A stretch of DNA of 16,915 nt from an uncultured Erysipelotrichaceae bacterium (GCA_902782955.1 CACZPD010000209.1:1-16915), one strand, 5' to 3'. Positions 6,841 to 14,249 are shown, counted from the first letter of the stretch. Notes: generated by a model not told the origin, from the letters alone. Numbers and translations are program-made.

Positions 6841-7966
6841 GATCTATTTCGACAGTGCGAGCACAACGAATATACATCCTGAAGTTCTGGCCGGTTATGA
6901 GAAACTTCTGAGACAGTATTACGCCAACAGCGAATCACTGTATGATGAAGGAAGTACGGTAAGCAGACAGATGGAAAAAGCCCGGGGAGCTATCGCTGGG
7001 CTTTTGAATGTTCATGCGGATGAGATCATATTCACTTCCGGATCCAGCGAGAGCAACAGCAGTGCTGTCAAGGGCGTAGCCTTTTCAGATTTTTCCCGGA
7101 AGCATATCATCACATCCAATGTAGAGCATTCCAGCATTATGAATGCATGCAGGCAGCTTCATGATGTGTTTGGCTATGACATCACTTATCTTCCTGTAAA
7201 CAGAGATGGGAAAGTAAGTCCTGACGATGTCAGAAAAGCACTGCGCAGCGATACTGTTCTCGTTACGCTGATGTATGTTAACAATGAAGTCGGTTCCGTC
7301 AATCCTATCCCGGAAATAGCGGAATATGTAAAAAAGCACAGTCATGCCTATATGCATACGGATCTGACGCAGGCCATCGGCAAAGTGGATCTCTCTATGG
7401 AAAATATCGATCTGGCCTCTGTATCCGCCCACAAGATCGAAGGACTGAAAGGCAGCGGCATCCTTGTCAAAAAGAAACACGTGCCGTTCGTACCGCTGAT
7501 CAACGGCGGTGAACAGGAATTTGACCTGAGAGGCGGCACAAGCAATGCATGCGTCAATATGATCTTTGCGAAAACCCTGCGCCTGGCTCTTGAGAACGGC
7601 AGGAAGTATCATGATCATATCCGGAAGCTGCGCGATCAGCTGATGGAAGGTCTTGCCGGCATTGACGGGATACTGATCAATCAGCCCGCAGATGCTGTGA
7701 ATTCCACTGTCAATTTCTCCTATGAGAAAATACCCAGTGAAGTCATGCAGAACGCTTTAAACCGCAGCGGCTTCATGGTCAGTGCACGCAGTACATGTGA
7801 TTCAAAATCCAACAACCCGAGCTACGTCCTGATGGCTATGGGTTATTCCGAAAAACGGGCTTCCTCATGTATCCGGGTATCGTTGTCCCGGCACAATACT
7901 GCGGAAGACATTCAACTGTTCATTCAGGCTTTGAAGGAGATTATCAGCTCTTATGGTGAAATATGA
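6830..7966 (+). CDS. nifZ: Cysteine desulfurase, NifS/IscS family (NifZ-type, partner of ThiI)
   Basis: This pyridoxal-phosphate enzyme takes sulfur from L-cysteine as a protein persulfide. Beside thiI, it most likely feeds 4-thiouridine formation in tRNA, as NifZ does in B. subtilis. The 378-aa protein starts 'MQRRIYFDSASTTNIHPEV', the classic opening. It has His100 in 'NVEHSSI', Asp178 and Gln181 in 'HTDLTQAIGK', the PLP lysine Lys202 in 'SAHKIEGLKGSG', and the sulfur-accepting Cys323 in 'SARSTCDSKSNNPSYVL'. The start is a GTG at 6830, overlapping ezrA by 11 nt, with AAGGAGA 9 nt ahead. The next ATG is too far inside the conserved N-terminus. No iscU or other iron-sulfur scaffold gene is near, which favours tRNA thiolation over cluster assembly. 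The symbol is assigned from context; the closest paralogue cannot be proven by eye. Confidence 0.92.
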   Translation: MQRRIYFDSASTTNIHPEVLAGYEKLLRQYYANSESLYDEGSTVSRQMEKARGAIAGLLNVHADEIIFTSGSSESNSSAVKGVAFSDFSRKHIITSNVEHSSIMNACRQLHDVFGYDITYLPVNRDGKVSPDDVRKALRSDTVLVTLMYVNNEVGSVNPIPEIAEYVKKHSHAYMHTDLTQAIGKVDLSMENIDLASVSAHKIEGLKGSGILVKKKHVPFVPLINGGEQEFDLRGGTSNACVNMIFAKTLRLALENGRKYHDHIRKLRDQLMEGLAGIDGILINQPADAVNSTVNFSYEKIPSEVMQNALNRSGFMVSARSTCDSKSNNPSYVLMAMGYSEKRASSCIRVSLSRHNTAEDIQLFIQALKEIISSYGEI

Positions 7967-9140
7967 TACTGTGCTCATCCGCTTCGGAGAACTCAGCACA
8001 AAAGGAAAAAACAGAAAAGACTTTATTCAGAGACTTCTGCTGAATATCAAACGCACGCTGCATGCCTATCCGGCTCTCGCATACCGCAGGACTCATGACA
8101 GGATCTATATCACACTGAACGGGGAAGATGAGGACGGCATCCGGGAAAAGCTGAAAACTGTATTCGGCATCAGCTCATTCTCGTTTACCGCAAAGATTCC
8201 TTCTGATATTGAAACGATCGGTCAGACATGTCTCGAGATCGCGCAGGAATCGGATAAACATACGTTCAAGATGATCACGAAACGGCACGACAAATCCTTT
8301 CCGATGAAAAGTGATGAGATCAACCGGACTGTTGCCGGCAGTATTCTCAGAAATACAGATCTGAAAGTTGACGTTCATGATCCTGAGCTGCCGATCCGTG
8401 TCGAGGTTCATAAGAATGAAACGTATATCACTTATGAAAAGATCCCGGGAGCCGGCGGATTTCCTACAGGCATCAACGGCAAAGTGCTGCTGATGCTGTC
8501 GGGCGGAATTGATTCACCGGTAGCGGCATATGAGATCATGAAGCGCGGCATCGAAGTGGAAGCAGTTCACTACGCTTCTCCTCCGTATACATCCGAGAAT
8601 GCCAGGAAAAAGGTACTGGATCTGGCTGCAATGGTCAGCGCGTATCAGGGTGCCATGAAAGTGCATGTAATGAATTTCACGGATATCCAGCTGGCTATCT
8701 ATAAGACCGCAGGGGATCCGTATGCTGTTACACTCATGCGCCGCATGATGTTCCGTCTGGCAGAACGGATCGCAGAGCAGAACGGATGTCTGGCAATTGC
8801 GACAGGCGAAAGCGTCGGCCAGGTGGCTTCGCAGACACTGGAAAGCATCGCCTGCATCAACAGCGTGATATCCATCCCGGTATTAAGACCGCTGATCTGC
8901 TTCGACAAGCTTGAGATCATCAATCTTGCCACAAAGATCGGCACTTATGAAACATCTATTCTTCCGTTTGAAGACTGCTGCACGATCTTCGACCCGAAGA
9001 ATCCCGTCACAAAACCGACGATTAAGAAAAGTAAATTCTTTGAAGATAAATTCGACTGGGAAAGCCTGCTGGATGCATGCGTAGCAAATGAAGAATGCGT
9101 CCTGGTATACCCGCCGGAAGAAACAGAGGATTTCCTCTGA
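7953..9140 (+). CDS. thiI: tRNA 4-thiouridine synthase ThiI (no rhodanese domain)
   Basis: ThiI adenylates U8 of tRNA and replaces its oxygen with sulfur to give s4U, a near-UV sensor; some relatives also serve thiazole synthesis. The 395-aa product has a ferredoxin-like N-terminal region with 'RFGELSTKGKNRKDF', a THUMP domain (about 60-165) and the PP-loop ATP pyrophosphatase motif 'SGGIDSP' (183-189). The C-terminal core includes 'ATGESVGQVASQT' and 'EDCCTIFDPKNPVTKP' (Cys342, Cys343). It stops there, so the C-terminal rhodanese domain of E. coli ThiI is missing, as in B. subtilis, where the dedicated desulfurase delivers sulfur directly. The ATG at 7953 overlaps the desulfurase gene by 14 nt, with AAGGAGA 12 nt ahead, suggesting translational coupling. 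Confidence 0.97.
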   Translation: MVKYDTVLIRFGELSTKGKNRKDFIQRLLLNIKRTLHAYPALAYRRTHDRIYITLNGEDEDGIREKLKTVFGISSFSFTAKIPSDIETIGQTCLEIAQESDKHTFKMITKRHDKSFPMKSDEINRTVAGSILRNTDLKVDVHDPELPIRVEVHKNETYITYEKIPGAGGFPTGINGKVLLMLSGGIDSPVAAYEIMKRGIEVEAVHYASPPYTSENARKKVLDLAAMVSAYQGAMKVHVMNFTDIQLAIYKTAGDPYAVTLMRRMMFRLAERIAEQNGCLAIATGESVGQVASQTLESIACINSVISIPVLRPLICFDKLEIINLATKIGTYETSILPFEDCCTIFDPKNPVTKPTIKKSKFFEDKFDWESLLDACVANEECVLVYPPEETEDFL

Positions 9141-9154
9141 GAAGGAGTGTTGAA

Positions 9155-9400
9155 ATGGCAATATTCAAAAAGAATGACGGCAGCGTCAAACGTCAGTTTC
9201 TCGAATCTGTAAAAGATGCTGCGAAGATGGAAGAAAAAGCATTTCTGGAAAGTCTGAACAAGACGATCGTCAATGTTGAAAAGGAAAAATCCTATACAAC
9301 AGCCGACAAACTGAAGATATTTGAACTGTTCACAAAGCTCAGCAACTGCGCTGCTGCGGACAGGCAGAAATTCATTGGTAAAATAGCGCGTAAATTATAG
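9155..9400 (+). CDS. Small uncharacterised protein downstream of thiI
   Basis: An 81-aa protein that I do not recognise. The ATG at 9155 has a good GAAGGAG site with 7-nt spacing, 14 nt after the thiI stop. That supports real translation as the last gene of the ezrA-desulfurase-thiI operon. An in-frame extension upstream overlaps thiI and is not needed. The product is rich in Lys and Glu, lacks membrane segments or a signal peptide, and looks all-helical ('KDAAKMEEKAFLESLNKTIV', 'KLKIFELFTKLS', 'DRQKFIGKIARKL'). It has a single Cys (in 'LSNCAAADR') and no metal or catalytic motif. No terminator hairpin follows it. The rplU promoter begins 10 nt after its stop, so some read-through into the ribosomal operon is possible. 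Confidence 0.8.
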   Translation: MAIFKKNDGSVKRQFLESVKDAAKMEEKAFLESLNKTIVNVEKEKSYTTADKLKIFELFTKLSNCAAADRQKFIGKIARKL

Positions 9401-9409
9401 TATTTTTCA

Positions 9410-9438
9410 TTGACTTCACTTGTTAACTCGTGTAATAT
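9410..9438 (+). promoter_or_regulatory. Promoter of the rplU-prp-rpmA operon
   Basis: TTGACT (9410-9415), 17-nt spacer, TAATAT (9433-9438). The predicted start is near 9445. Spacing is ideal and the -35 differs from consensus by one base. Confidence 0.8.
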
Positions 9439-9444
9439 ATTGGC

Positions 9445-9537
9445 GTTATCAGCCCTCTTGATCGAGGTCTGTAACCGCTCATAAAAGGGATTAAGCGTCG
9501 CAGGACCCCCTTAATGGCGCGTCTTATGATAATGATG
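9445..9537 (+). ncRNA. L21 leader, ribosomal protein leader upstream of rplU
   Basis: About 108 nt lie between the predicted transcription start and the rplU start codon, and they fold. CCTC (9454-9457) pairs with GAGG (9464-9467). GGTCTG (9466-9471) pairs with CA(G)GACC (9501-9507), enclosing CGCT/AGCG (9476-9479 with 9494-9497). Position, size and the 'GTCTGTAACCGCT...AAGCG...CAGGACC' pattern agree with the L21 leader class found before rplU in Bacillota, thought to bind L21 or a co-encoded protein. No covariance search was possible. Confidence 0.7.
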
Positions 9538-9552
9538 AGGAGGTGTATCAAA

Positions 9553-9864
9553 TTGTACGCAATTATCGAAACAGGCGGAAAACAGCTGAAAGTTGAAACA
9601 GGCCAGGAAATCTTCGTTGAAAAACTGAACGTGGCCGCAGACGACACAGTCGTATTTGACAAAGTTTGCTTTGTCTCTGACGCAGCCGCAAAGATCGGCA
9701 CACCGTATGTAGACGGTGCAAAAGTTACATGCAAGGTACTGAAGCAGGGTAAGGAAAAGAAGATCCGCATATTCAAGTACAAATCCAAGAAAGGCTCAAC
9801 CAGACGCAGACAGGGTCATCGTCAGCCTTATACAAAGTTATTGGTTGAATCCATCGAGGCTTAA
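9553..9864 (+). CDS. rplU: 50S ribosomal protein L21
   Basis: L21 binds 23S rRNA in the large subunit. The 103-aa product from the TTG start is '[20 protein letters not shown]' and ends '[16 protein letters not shown]', with the conserved '[16 protein letters not shown]' block (RRRQGHRQ). Length is normal. The TTG at 9553 has a strong AGGAGGTG site 7 nt upstream and gives the standard N-terminus. An in-frame ATG at 9514 would add 13 residues, translate through the ribosome-binding site and lacks its own site, so it is rejected. It is the first gene of the L21-Prp-L27 operon, preceded by the L21 leader. Confidence 0.97.
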   Translation: MYAIIETGGKQLKVETGQEIFVEKLNVAADDTVVFDKVCFVSDAAAKIGTPYVDGAKVTCKVLKQGKEKKIRIFKYKSKKGSTRRRQGHRQPYTKLLVESIEA

Positions 9865-9866
9865 AA

Positions 9867-10175
9867 ATGATTCATATCCGCGTACGGGAAAAAGATAACC
9901 GGATCTGTGAGATCGAGATTCATGGGCATGCGGATTCTGCCGAATACGGCAAGGATCTTGTATGTGCCGCTGTCAGTTCCATCGCCTTCGGACTCTGCAA
10001 CGCACTGGACGAAATGGCTGATATGGCAGGGTTCGAGATCGATGAGAACCGGATCAGGATCTATCTGACCCGCCCGGATGCGACGGCTGAAATCATACTT
10101 CGGACCGGACTGATCCAGTTCGAAACAGTCGCCGAGACGCAAAGTAAGTATATTCAGATTGAAACGGAGGAGTAA
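9867..10175 (+). CDS. prp: Ribosomal-processing cysteine protease Prp
   Basis: Prp removes the N-terminal extension of L27, an essential step in bacteria that make pre-L27. The 102-aa product has the family core '[19 protein letters not shown]', with the catalytic pair His21 and Cys33 at the same 12-residue spacing as in the Staphylococcus enzyme (His22/Cys34). Length matches. The ATG at 9867 follows the rplU stop by 2 nt. It has no strong site of its own, which suggests coupling to rplU translation. The gene sits between rplU and rpmA as in other Bacillota (ysxB), and its substrate is encoded 4 nt downstream. Confidence 0.95.
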   Translation: MIHIRVREKDNRICEIEIHGHADSAEYGKDLVCAAVSSIAFGLCNALDEMADMAGFEIDENRIRIYLTRPDATAEIILRTGLIQFETVAETQSKYIQIETEE

Positions 10176-10179
10176 AACT

Positions 10180-10467
10180 ATGAGATTTACGCTTGATATT
10201 CAGTTCTTCGCAAGTAAAAAGGGTGTATCTTCCACAAAGAACGGCCGTGATTCCGCTGGCCGCAGACTTGGTGCGAAGAAAGCTGACGGTGAATTCACAA
10301 ATGCCGGCAGCATCATCTATCGTCAGAGAGGAACACGTATTTACCCTGGCAAGAACGTAAAGCGCGGCGGAGATGACACATTATTCGCCACAGCAGCAGG
10401 CATCGTTAAATACGAAAGATTAGGACGCGATAAGAAACAGGTTTCTGTCTATCCTAAAGAAGCTTAA
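10180..10467 (+). CDS. rpmA: 50S ribosomal protein L27 precursor
   Basis: L27 reaches the peptidyl transferase centre of the large subunit. The 95-aa product starts with a ten-residue extension ending 'LDIQFF', followed by '[15 protein letters not shown]', the mature start. Prp is expected to cut between Phe10 and Ala11. The remaining sequence ('[19 protein letters not shown]', '[12 protein letters not shown]') is standard L27. The ATG at 10180 has CGGAGGAG 7 nt upstream, overlapping the end of prp. The frame is open upstream through prp, but a start there would lengthen the extension beyond the known form. It is the last gene before the terminator. Confidence 0.97.
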   Translation: MRFTLDIQFFASKKGVSSTKNGRDSAGRRLGAKKADGEFTNAGSIIYRQRGTRIYPGKNVKRGGDDTLFATAAGIVKYERLGRDKKQVSVYPKEA

Positions 10468-10480
10468 GCACGCTAAATAT

Positions 10481-10508
10481 GCTCCTGAATCTTCAGGGGC
10501 GTTTTTTT
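10481..10508 (+). terminator. Intrinsic terminator between rpmA and obgE
   Basis: GCTCCTGA (10481-10488), loop ATCT, TCAGGGGC (10493-10500), followed by seven T (10502-10508). One G-T pair interrupts the stem. It ends only 13 nt before the obgE ATG. Confidence 0.9.
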
Positions 10509-10521
10509 GGAAAGATGAATT

Positions 10522-11799
10522 ATGATTGATTTAGTAAAGTTAAAAGTCAAGGCTGGCGACGGCGGCAGAGGCGCAGTTGCCTGGCGGCATGAAAAATATT
10601 ATCCGAACGGAGGTCCTTTCGGCGGTGACGGCGGCGACGGCGGCAGTGTCTATTTTAAGGTTGACACAAATGAAACGACACTGACCAAACTGCGTTTTAC
10701 AAAATCCATCAAAGCCGGAAACGGAATGCCCGGTATGACTAAAAAGATGCATGGCAAATCCGGCGATGATGTCATTGTCGGTGTCCCGCTCGGCACTATG
10801 ATCCGTAATGCGGATAATAACGATCTGCTTGCCGACCTGACGAAACCGGGAGAAAAGGTTCTGATCGCGCATGGCGGAAAAGGCGGTTTAGGCAATATGC
10901 ATTTTGCGACAAGCCGGAATGACGCGCCTGAGTATGCACAGCCGGGTGAACCGGGTGAAAGCCTGAATCTCCAGCTCGAACTCCGTCTTCTCGCGGATGC
11001 CGGACTGATCGGGTTTCCTTCTGTAGGAAAGTCCACATTCCTGTCTGTCGTTACAGCCGCAAAGCCGGAAATCGCCGCATATCCGTTTACGACCATTGAA
11101 CCGAACATCGGCGTCGTTTCACTGCCTGATGAAAGGGGATTTGTACTGGCGGATATGCCGGGTCTGATCGAAGGCGCAAAAGACGGTAAAGGACTCGGAC
11201 ATGAATTCCTGCGCCATATCAGGCGCTGTCGTGTCCTGATCCACATCATCGATATGAGCGGTGAAGAACGCAATCCGATCGAAGACTATGAGATCATCAA
11301 TCATGAATTGTTTGCCTATGACGAATCATTAAAGGATGTTCCGCAGATCGTTGTTGCGAATAAAATGGATGATGAATACGCTTCTCTCCAGCTTGAGGAA
11401 TTCCGCAAAAAGTATCCTGACCTCGAGATCTTCGAGATCAGTGCCGTTATGCATAAAGGCATTGAACCTGTTCTTTACAGGGTAATGGACCTGATCGAGG
11501 AAGAACGTGAGAAAGTCAGGGAAACTGTTCCCACTGAAGTCGAGGAAACTGTCGTTTACCGGTATGAGCCGAAACGTCCTGATTTCACGATCGTCAGTGA
11601 AGGCCCTCACAGATGGAAAGTCGTTTCCGACAAGATCGACCGCATCGCCGCCCAGACTGATCTGGAACGGGATGATGAAGCGCACCGTTTTGCCCTGACA
11701 CTCGGCAGAATGGGTGTAGACAAGGCACTGCTGGAAGCAGGCGCGGAAGAAGGAGACCAGGTCATCGTCGGAACATATATTATGGATTACAGGGAGTAA
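10522..11799 (+). CDS. obgE: GTPase ObgE/CgtA (Obg)
   Basis: Obg is an essential GTPase that binds the 50S subunit late in assembly and links ribosome maturation with ppGpp and stress signalling. The 425-aa product shows the three expected parts. The glycine-rich Obg fold (1-157) carries 'GPFGGDGGDGGSVYF' and 'GGKGGLGN'. The G domain has P-loop 'GFPSVGKS' (164-171), 'DMPGLIEGA' (211-219), 'NKMD' (280-283) and 'SAV' (307-309). A C-terminal OCT domain (about 350-425) includes 'GRMGVDKALLEAGAEEGD'. The OCT domain is typical of Bacillota and many Gram-positive forms. The ATG at 10522 has only a weak GGAAAG site right after the rpmA terminator's T run. No promoter is evident in the 13-nt gap, so expression may depend on read-through or on a promoter inside rpmA. 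It leads the obgE-ruvA-ruvB group. Confidence 0.97.
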   Translation: MIDLVKLKVKAGDGGRGAVAWRHEKYYPNGGPFGGDGGDGGSVYFKVDTNETTLTKLRFTKSIKAGNGMPGMTKKMHGKSGDDVIVGVPLGTMIRNADNNDLLADLTKPGEKVLIAHGGKGGLGNMHFATSRNDAPEYAQPGEPGESLNLQLELRLLADAGLIGFPSVGKSTFLSVVTAAKPEIAAYPFTTIEPNIGVVSLPDERGFVLADMPGLIEGAKDGKGLGHEFLRHIRRCRVLIHIIDMSGEERNPIEDYEIINHELFAYDESLKDVPQIVVANKMDDEYASLQLEEFRKKYPDLEIFEISAVMHKGIEPVLYRVMDLIEEEREKVRETVPTEVEETVVYRYEPKRPDFTIVSEGPHRWKVVSDKIDRIAAQTDLERDDEAHRFALTLGRMGVDKALLEAGAEEGDQVIVGTYIMDYRE

Positions 11800-11803
11800 G
11801 GAT

Positions 11804-12385
11804 ATGATCGCTTTTATAACCGGTACAGTCGCTGCGTATACCGTCGATACCATCATCGTAAACAACCAGGGTATCGGATGGGAGATCTATTATCCGCATA
11901 CTGACAAGATCCGTTTGAATGAACAGGTGAATATTTATACGTATATGCATATTACGGAAAATGATGTGAGTCTGTTCGGATTTGAAAGCATGCGGGAAAA
12001 GGAACTTTTCATGCGGCTGATTTCCGTAAAAGGGATCGGTCCAAGGACTGTCATGCCGATTCTGACAAAAGCTGACACCGATACCATTATCGGATCGATC
12101 GAACAGGGAAATGTCGCTTTTCTCAAATCGATGCCCGGTATCGGCAATAAAACAGCTTCCCAGATCATACTGGATCTGAAGGGGAAACTTGTCGAAACGG
12201 AACAGAAAGGCAAACCTGTGCCTGCTGCGGTAGCGGAGGCGATGGAAGCTTTGAAATATCTCGGCTATAAAACAGCGGAAATCAATTCAGCTGCGAATAT
12301 AATGAATGAGAAACCCGGACTCACGACGGAAGAGTATATCCGGATGGGACTGCAGTTCCTCATGAAGAAGAAGCTTGGAGGCTGA
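11804..12385 (+). CDS. ruvA: Holliday junction branch migration protein RuvA
   Basis: RuvA tetramers bind the four-way DNA junction and load the RuvB motors during recombination and fork repair. The 193-aa product has an N-terminal OB fold ('[19 protein letters not shown]') and two helix-hairpin-helix motifs ('[13 protein letters not shown]' and '[20 protein letters not shown]'). After an acidic/flexible linker comes the C-terminal domain III that contacts RuvB ('[19 protein letters not shown]'). Length is normal. The ATG at 11804 is 4 nt after the obgE stop, using a GGAG site within the end of obgE. It is followed by ruvB in the usual order; ruvC is absent, as in most Bacillota, which use RecU. 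Confidence 0.97.
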   Translation: MIAFITGTVAAYTVDTIIVNNQGIGWEIYYPHTDKIRLNEQVNIYTYMHITENDVSLFGFESMREKELFMRLISVKGIGPRTVMPILTKADTDTIIGSIEQGNVAFLKSMPGIGNKTASQIILDLKGKLVETEQKGKPVPAAVAEAMEALKYLGYKTAEINSAANIMNEKPGLTTEEYIRMGLQFLMKKKLGG

Positions 12386-12389
12386 GTGT

Positions 12390-13397
12390 ATGGAGAATGA
12401 TGTTTTATCTGTACAGAAAATGAGCAGTGACGAAGAAGAAACGATACGTCCGCGCAGACTGAATGATTATGTCGGACAGGACGCGCTCAAGGATAACCTC
12501 CGGATCTTTATCAAAGCCGCCCTGCAGAGAAATGAACCGCTGGATCATGTGCTCCTGTACGGTCCGCCGGGCCTCGGAAAAACTACACTGGCTTATATCC
12601 TGGCAGAGGAAATGCATACAAATGTACGCGTCACTTCCGGCCCCAGTATCGATAAAGCCGGCGACCTTGCGGCAGTGCTCTCAGTACTGGAACCGGGTGA
12701 TGTATTGTTTATTGATGAGATCCACAGACTTCCGAAAATGATCGAGGAAGTACTGTATCCCGCCATGGAGGATTTCTGCATCGATATTATGGTCGGCAAG
12801 GATTCGGGCGCCAGAAGCGTTCGTCTTGACCTTCCGCCGTTTACTCTGGTGGGAGCAACGACACGTGCGGGCGATCTTTCCGCGCCGCTGCGTGACCGCT
12901 TCGGTATTATTTCCAAACTGGATTATTACACCAACGCGCAGTTAGGGGATATCGTCGCAAGAAGCGCGCGGGTCCTCGGAGTAGATATCAATCCGGACGC
13001 GGTAAAAGAGATCGCGAAGCGTTCCCGCGGAACACCCCGTATCGCCAACCGTCTGCTCAGACGGATCCGTGATTTTGCGCAGGTGCTCAATGATGGGGTC
13101 ATAACAAAAGATCTGGCAGCGGAATCGCTGGACCGACTGCATGTGGATTCATTGGGTCTGGATGAAGTGGATATCCGCTATCTTCGCGGGATCATTGACA
13201 GGTTTCACGGCGGTCCTGTCGGACTGGAGGCACTCGCCAATTCCATCAGTGAGGAAACAACAACTCTGGAAGATGTATATGAACCTTATCTGATCCAGAT
13301 CGGATTCGTAAACAGAACCAGCAGGGGAAGGGTCGTTACCCACAAGGCATACGAACACCTGAAGATCGCTCATAACGAGGATCTCGGTCTATTTTAG
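12390..13397 (+). CDS. ruvB: Holliday junction DNA helicase RuvB
   Basis: RuvB is the hexameric AAA+ ATPase that drives branch migration on RuvA-bound junctions. The 335-aa product has '[12 protein letters not shown]' near the start, Walker A 'GPPGLGKT' (58-65), Walker B 'DEIH' (109-112), the sensor 1 segment '[18 protein letters not shown]' and sensor 2 '[12 protein letters not shown]'. A C-terminal winged helix ('[15 protein letters not shown]', '[11 protein letters not shown]') follows. A TTG at 12375 is possible, but the ATG at 12390 has GGAGG with 8-nt spacing and gives a normal N-terminus. The start lies 4 nt after the ruvA stop. The gene ends at a terminator and overlaps the end of the opposing SRAP gene by 9 nt. 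Confidence 0.97.
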   Translation: MENDVLSVQKMSSDEEETIRPRRLNDYVGQDALKDNLRIFIKAALQRNEPLDHVLLYGPPGLGKTTLAYILAEEMHTNVRVTSGPSIDKAGDLAAVLSVLEPGDVLFIDEIHRLPKMIEEVLYPAMEDFCIDIMVGKDSGARSVRLDLPPFTLVGATTRAGDLSAPLRDRFGIISKLDYYTNAQLGDIVARSARVLGVDINPDAVKEIAKRSRGTPRIANRLLRRIRDFAQVLNDGVITKDLAAESLDRLHVDSLGLDEVDIRYLRGIIDRFHGGPVGLEALANSISEETTTLEDVYEPYLIQIGFVNRTSRGRVVTHKAYEHLKIAHNEDLGLF

Positions 13398-13949
13398 AGG
13401 ACTGAGTATCCTCTTTTTTTCTGAATAAATGAGAAGGGAAGCAGGATCATCCGAAGCGCACCATTTACGTGCATGATCATAATCAAAGATCACCGGTTCA
13501 CGCGGATGAATATCTTTCTGAGAAGATACTGCATCCTGTGTCAGGATTACAAAATGAGGTTCCCCGTCAATGATCCTGCAGATACCGGCCAGATAAAACG
13601 GTGAATATTCTGTTGTGATAAGATATTTGATCCGCGGCTTTACAGACCATTCATAGTATCCGGTGCACGGCAGCACACAGGGTCGGGCTCCCGCGAAAAA
13701 CGGGGACCGGAATACAGTTTCACATCTGGCGTTGATCACCAGTTTCCTGTTCAGTGGGAATCCCCACTGCATGATCCTGGTAACATGCTGTCCGTTGACA
13801 CAGACACCCGCAAAGGCTTTTTCTGAAGGCACAACGTCAAAAAGGGAAACCTTTGACACTGTTTCCGGTGGAAGCTTCAGGTTCGCAAGTTCTATGAATT
13901 CCTTCAGCTTCTGATTGCGTTCATCGTAAAAGACATATCTTCCGCACAT
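13389..13949 (-). CDS. SRAP/HMCES-family DNA-protein crosslink protein (YedK-like)
   Basis: SRAP proteins bind abasic sites in single-stranded DNA and form a protective thiazolidine crosslink through their N-terminal Cys2, shielding the site from breakage. The 186-aa product starts 'MCGRY'. It carries the other active-site residues: Asn73 in 'NARCET', Glu100 in 'CTGYYEW' and His148 in 'HPREPVI', matching Cys2/Asn75/Glu105/His160 of E. coli YedK. At 186 aa it is shorter than YedK (222) but the full set is present. The usual H-x-R-M-P block reads H-P-R-E-P. Met1 removal would expose Cys2, as required. There is no Shine-Dalgarno site before the ATG at 13949. Instead a -10 box lies 7 nt away, suggesting a leaderless message. 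Its tail overlaps ruvB; the repair theme of the neighbours fits its role. Confidence 0.93.
   Translation of the reverse strand: MCGRYVFYDERNQKLKEFIELANLKLPPETVSKVSLFDVVPSEKAFAGVCVNGQHVTRIMQWGFPLNRKLVINARCETVFRSPFFAGARPCVLPCTGYYEWSVKPRIKYLITTEYSPFYLAGICRIIDGEPHFVILTQDAVSSQKDIHPREPVIFDYDHARKWCASDDPASLLIYSEKKRILSPLK
13396..13420 (+). terminator. Intrinsic terminator of ruvB
   Basis: AGAGGA (13396-13401), 7-nt loop, TCCTCT (13409-13414), T run to 13420. The stem starts in the ruvB stop codon and lies entirely within the coding end of the convergent SRAP gene. Confidence 0.85.
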
Positions 13950-13955
13950 ATCTGT

Positions 13956-13964
13956 ATGATAACA
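13956..13964 (-). promoter_or_regulatory. Extended -10 promoter of the SRAP gene, likely giving a leaderless mRNA
   Basis: Minus strand: TGT-TATCAT, with the hexamer at plus 13956-13961. Seven nt downstream is the A of the ATG at 13949, exactly the usual start-site distance, so the transcript may begin at the start codon. No clear -35 or ribosome-binding site is present. Confidence 0.55.
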
Positions 13965-14249
13965 CAGGAAATGATTGAAAAAACGAATCGATATCCATAC
14001 AATATGAGCATGAGCAATCTCCCGGAAAAACAGGAATACCGCAATAAGAAAATACTGTATTTCTTCTGCGTGTCAGGTGTCTATATCATGATCTCGCTTT
14101 CGATGTTCATCGTATTTGCCTTGCTGACTAACGCTTTTACCGTACATCCTTATGTTTCACTGGTATTTCATGCGGGGATGCTTGCCGGTGCAGGTTATAT
14201 CACACTCAATCTGTTTAATAAAAAAGAGATCGACGACAGGTTCATGTGA
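13956..14249 (+). CDS. Small membrane protein, two predicted helices
   Basis: This open frame of up to 97 aa encodes a protein I do not recognise. A charged N-terminal part ('YPYNMSMSNLPEKQEYRNKK') is followed by two hydrophobic segments, 'ILYFFCVSGVYIMISLSMFI' extending into 'VFALLTNAF', and 'YVSLVFHAGMLAGAGYITLNLF'. A short charged tail follows ('NKKEIDDRFM'). By the positive-inside rule both ends probably face the cytoplasm. The start is uncertain: ATG 13956 has no ribosome-binding site, ATG 13971 has AGGA too close (1 nt), and ATG 14004 has none. A possible -10 TATGAT (13955-13960) would start transcription near 13967 and exclude the first ATG. It is divergent from the SRAP gene and ends just before the valS promoter. 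Confidence 0.6.
   Translation: MITQEMIEKTNRYPYNMSMSNLPEKQEYRNKKILYFFCVSGVYIMISLSMFIVFALLTNAFTVHPYVSLVFHAGMLAGAGYITLNLFNKKEIDDRFM

Noticed and set aside
9391..9408. Possible terminator after the 81-residue gene (AAATTATAGTATTTT)
   Set aside because: Only a few A-T pairs can form and there is no GC-containing stem, so I do not call it a terminator.
10650..11273. 207-codon minus-strand open frame in obgE
   Set aside because: It is a shadow of the glycine-rich Obg and G domains; low-complexity Ser/Pro/Arg translation.
12375..12377. TTG as ruvB start
   Set aside because: It overlaps the GGAGG that serves the ATG at 12390, and RuvB does not need the extra five residues.
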